Source of the DNA: Desmodus rotundus
Taxonomy: Eukaryota > Chordata > Mammalia > Chiroptera > Phyllostomidae
Direction of reading: 5' to 3'
Assembly (NCBI RefSeq): GCF_022682495.2
Contig: NW_026527522.1
Span: 1-64,000, forward strand
Length of the DNA: 64,000 nucleotides
Both the position numbers and the translations under genes were made by a program. Of the stretch, positions 60,996-64,000 are shown piece by piece (position 1 is the stretch's first letter; the number at the start of each line of letters is the position of its first letter). Under the pieces are notes generated by a model. It saw only the letters and a list, made by a program, of their open reading frames with translations. It did not search any database and was not told the origin of the DNA.

Positions 60996-62935
60996 CCACG
61001 GACCGGTTCTCCCGTGGGGAGTCTGGCCCTGTGCCCCGCCTGGGAGGCTAAGAGCCTTGCTTCGCCTGCAACGCCCCCACCCTGCCACAAGGCGGCAGAC
61101 TTGGACCCAGCCGCTTCAACCCTCCAGTCTGTGCGGAACCACCCAAAAATGGAGTGTGACCGCTGCGACCTCAGTCCCCCAGAGCTCGAAGCCCCACCTC
61201 TGTGAGGGAATCGGCGGCCTCCTGTCCTCGGCGTCCGCAAAAGGCATTCACCTGCGGTGAACCTGGGCCTCGGGCGAGCAGGGCCAGGCCCCATGGTAGG
61301 AGCCCGGGGAGGCAATGGCAGCCTCTGCGGCCAGGCCTCGGGCTCTCCCCGGGGCTCTCTCGGGGCACGGGCACCCTCTCTCGCCTGGAGAGTGCCCACG
61401 CCGTCCCTTGAGCCCCGCGAGACACCTGCCTCCCGTGATAAGAGGCCCCCTGCCTCCGTGGAGCTTGGAACTCTGGGGCCGGGCTGCGGGTCACTGGGCT
61501 AAGTGGCTGGAAAGGCGCAGACCCCTCCGTCCCGACCGCCCAACTGCGAAGGACAGGGGGGAGGCCCCCAGGAGATGGCTTTTGTCAGAGCCGCGGCTGG
61601 CCGGTTTCGGGCCAAGACGCGGGACCCGGCAGGCTCAGGGCAGGCAGCCCCACCAGAAGCCTCCCTCGGGGCAACGGGACCCACCCCGGACATATCAGGC
61701 CTGCTTCACAGGGTCCCTGGGGTCGTGTCCCGTGGAACTGGAAGCTCTCCCCGCCACCCAGAGGTCCGATCCTTTTCCCGTGGACCACACTTGCCAGCCC
61801 GTCTCCCACCCCGCCGGAGGCAGAGTGCCGGGGAAGAACTAGGGACCTGGGGCCGGGAAGAGGGGCCGGCCACGGTTCCGGGCCAGGCGGGGGGGGGGGG
61901 GGGGGGCGGGGGGCGGGGGGGGGGGCCCGGGCAGGCCGGACCCACGCCCAGGGACCGGGTCTCGCGGGGGGGTCTTGGGCCTGAGACCTGCCTGGGGGGC
62001 TAAGAGTCTTTCTCGGCTCAAACTGCCCCACCCTGCCCCGAGGCGGTAAACTTGCACCGAGACGCTTCTACTCTCTAAAGTCTGGGCTGAACTTTGCGAG
62101 AAGGGACCGTGTGCGATGCGACCTGGGTCCCACAGAGCTCGAACCCCCCCCTCCCCGTGAAGGGATCCGCGGCCTGTGGTCCTTGGTGTCCGCAAAAGGC
62201 ATTCACCTGCGGAGAACCTGGGCCCAGGTGAGCGGGACCAGGCCCCGCGGCAGGAGCCTGGGGAGGCCACTGGAGCCATGGGGGCCAGGGCTGGGCATTT
62301 TCCCGGGTGCTCTCTCGGGTCCCAGGCGCCCTCTCTCGCCCGGGGAGTGCCCACGCCGTCCCTTGACCCCCGCAGGACGCCTGCATCCCGCCATAAGCGG
62401 CCCAACTCCTCCATGGAGCCGGGACACATGGGGCCGGGGTGCGAGCAACTGGCCTACGTGGCGGCCAACCCGCAGACCCCTCCGTCCCGTCCCCACCACT
62501 GCGAAGATCCCCCTGTTCTTCCATCCGTAAAGGGGTCCCCCTTTACGGATGGAAGAACAGGGGGGAGGCCCCCAGGAGATGGCTTTTGTCCGAGCCGCGG
62601 CTGGGTGGTTTCGGGCCAGGAGGCGGGGCCGCGCAGGCGCAAGCAGGCCCCACCCCAAGAGCATCCCTCCGGGCAACGTGCCCCCCCACCCCTTGAGATA
62701 TCAGGCCAGGTTCACAGGGTCCCTGGGCCGGTGTCAGAGTTAAGGGAAGCCCTCACTGCCACCCAGAGGACCGCGCGTTTTCCCGTGGACCACACTTCCC
62801 AGCAGCTCTCCCACCCCCGCCGAGGCAGAGTGCCAGGGAAGAACTAGGGACCTGGGGCCGGGAAGAGGAGCCGGCCACGGCTCCGCGCCAGGTGGAGCGG
62901 GTCCGGGCGGGCGGGCGGGCGGGCGGGACCCTCGT
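60996..62935 (+). repeat. Dimer unit 31
   Basis: Tract starts at 61889 (18/6/11). T/C type. A at 61679 is shared only with unit 14, 34,395 bp upstream. Confidence 0.95.
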
Positions 62936-64000
62936 CCACGGACCGGTTCTCCCGTGGGGAGTCTGGCCCTGTGCCCCGCCTGGGAGGCTAAGAGCCTTGC
63001 TTCGCCTGCAACGCCCCCACCCTGCCACAAGGCGGCAGACTTGGACCCAGCCGCTTCAACCCTCCAGTCTGTGCGGAACCACCCAAAAATGGAGTGTGAC
63101 CGCTGCGACCTCAGTCCCCCAGAGCTCGAAGCCCCACCTCTGTGAGGGAATCGGCGGCCTCCTGTCCTCGGCGTCCGCAAAAGGCATTCACCTGCGGTGA
63201 ACCTGGGCCTCGGGCGAGCAGGGCCAGGCCCCATGGTAGGAGCCCGGGGAGGCAATGGCAGCCTCTGCGGCCAGGCCTCGGGCTCTCCCCGGGGCTCTCT
63301 CGGGGCACGGGCACCCTCTCTCGCCTGGAGAGTGCCCACGCCGTCCCTTGAGCCCCGCGAGACACCTGCCTCCCGTGATAAGAGGCCCCCTGCCTCCGTG
63401 GAGCTTGGAACTCTGGGGCCGGGCTGCGGGTCACTGGGCTAAGTGGCTGGAAAGGCGCAGACCCCTCCGTCCCGACCGCCCAACTGCGAAGGACAGGGGG
63501 GAGGCCCCCAGGAGATGGCTTTTGTCAGAGCCGCGGCTGGCCGGTTTCGGGCCAAGACGCGGGACCCGGCAGGCTCAGGGCAGGCAGCCCCACCAGAAGC
63601 CTCCCTCGGGGCAACGGGCCCCACCCCGGACATATCAGGCCTGCTTCACAGGGTCCCTGGGGTCGTGTCCCGTGGAACTGGAAGCTCTCCCCGCCACCCA
63701 GAGGTCCGATCCTTTTCCCGTGGACCACACTTGCCAGCCCGTCTCCCACCCCGCCGGAGGCAGAGTGCCGGGGAAGAACTAGGGACCTGGGGCCGGGAAG
63801 AGGGGCCGGCCACGGTTCCGGGCCAGGCGGGGGGGGGGGGGGGGCGGGGGGCGGGGGGGGGGGCCCGGGCAGGCCGGACCCACGCCCAGGGACCGGGTCT
63901 CGCGGGGGGGTCTTGGGCCTGAGACCTGCCTGGGGGGCTAAGAGTCTTTCTCGGCTCAAACGGCCCCACCCTGCCCCGAGGCGGTAAACTTGCACCGAGA
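62936..64000 (+). repeat. Dimer unit 32, partial at window end
   Basis: The A half is complete and is followed by the first part of a B half. Tract starts at 63829 (16/6/11), and the first marker is G, as in unit 15. It is cut by the window edge; the array continues to the right. Confidence 0.95.

Larger units (their letters stand above)
1..64000 (+). repeat. GC-rich macrosatellite array, dimeric 1.94-kb unit
   Basis: The whole window is one uninterrupted head-to-tail array. The landmark ccacggaccggttctcccg recurs at 1, 1940, 3878, 5817, 7759, 9702, 11637, 13574 and so on to 62936, with spacings of 1,934-1,947 bp. The exceptions are two 3.33-kb intervals, at 21325-24657 and 55718-59052, where a deletion removed one landmark. 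All copies have the same orientation. Units differ from each other by only a handful of single-base changes plus poly-G length, while the two halves within a unit differ by about a fifth to a quarter. No unique sequence, transposon, RNA gene or credible protein gene interrupts the array, and it continues past both edges. Function is unknown; CTCF-binding macrosatellites such as human DXZ4 and D4Z4 are an organisational analogy only. Confidence 0.98.
56649..64000 (+). repeat. Multi-unit duplicated block, copy 2 (continues past window)
   Basis: This is the counterpart of 22255-29605. The left limit is set by differences upstream: unit 12 has an extra G in its A half and a 16/6/12 tract, while unit 29 lacks the G and has 18/6/12. 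The right limit lies beyond the window. Confidence 0.88.

Noticed and set aside
1..64000. D4Z4/DUX4-type or DXZ4 macrosatellite
   Set aside because: Unit size (1.94 kb against about 3.3 and 3.0 kb) does not fit, and I see no double homeobox in any frame. Only the general organisation is similar.
1..64000. Ribosomal DNA intergenic spacer repeats
   Set aside because: No 18S, 5.8S or 28S sequence, no T-rich Sal-box-like terminators, and 64 kb of unbroken array is longer than a normal spacer block.
1..64000. CRISPR array
   Set aside because: Repeats are kilobase-scale and contiguous, with no short repeats separated by unique spacers.
1..64000. tRNA or small structured RNA genes
   Set aside because: I saw no A-box/B-box pair or cloverleaf; GC-rich hairpins are too common here to support a call.

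Overview
The window is a single head-to-tail tandem array with no flanking unique DNA. It resembles a vertebrate (probably mammalian) GC-rich macrosatellite. I see no bacterial-style gene organisation, no operon, no rRNA or tRNA gene and no interspersed transposon. I do not recognise the repeat family and cannot name the species. Support for a eukaryotic source is the very high GC and CpG content, uninterrupted satellite organisation over 64 kb, promoter-like GC-box/NRF1 and CTCF/YY1-like motifs, and the lack of conserved coding sequence. The same data could in principle come from another GC-rich eukaryote.

The repeat unit is about 1,940 bp (observed 1,934-1,947 bp) and is a dimer. The A half (about 950 bp; first copy 1-950) and B half (about 990 bp; first copy 951-1939) are old duplicates, alignable along their whole length at roughly three-quarters to four-fifths identity by eye. 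Neighbouring 1.94-kb dimers are nearly identical. So the dimer is the unit now being amplified and homogenised. I count 34 dimers, all in the same orientation: units 1-12, 12b, 13-29, 29b, 30-31 and a partial 32. The array runs off both edges. Most length variation comes from one poly-G tract near the end of each A half.

Each B half carries a 56-bp near-perfect inverted repeat that the A half lacks, a GC box joined to an NRF1-like site, a splice-donor/acceptor-like pair, and a fixed (CGGG)6 block. Each A half carries the hypervariable poly-G tract and a CArG-type box. Both halves carry one CTCF/YY1-like core.

Two places (22951 and 57345) hold the same 548-bp deletion, fusing a B half to the next A half at a 4-bp microhomology. 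They lie inside a longer block repeated at an offset of 34,394-34,395 bp, so a multi-unit segment was copied, or mis-assembled, within the array. Linked single-base markers divide the units into two interleaved subfamilies with a few recombinants. I annotate no protein-coding gene: the long open frames are what stop-poor GC-rich DNA gives by chance, they have no recognisable domain, and those crossing the poly-G tract change frame from unit to unit.
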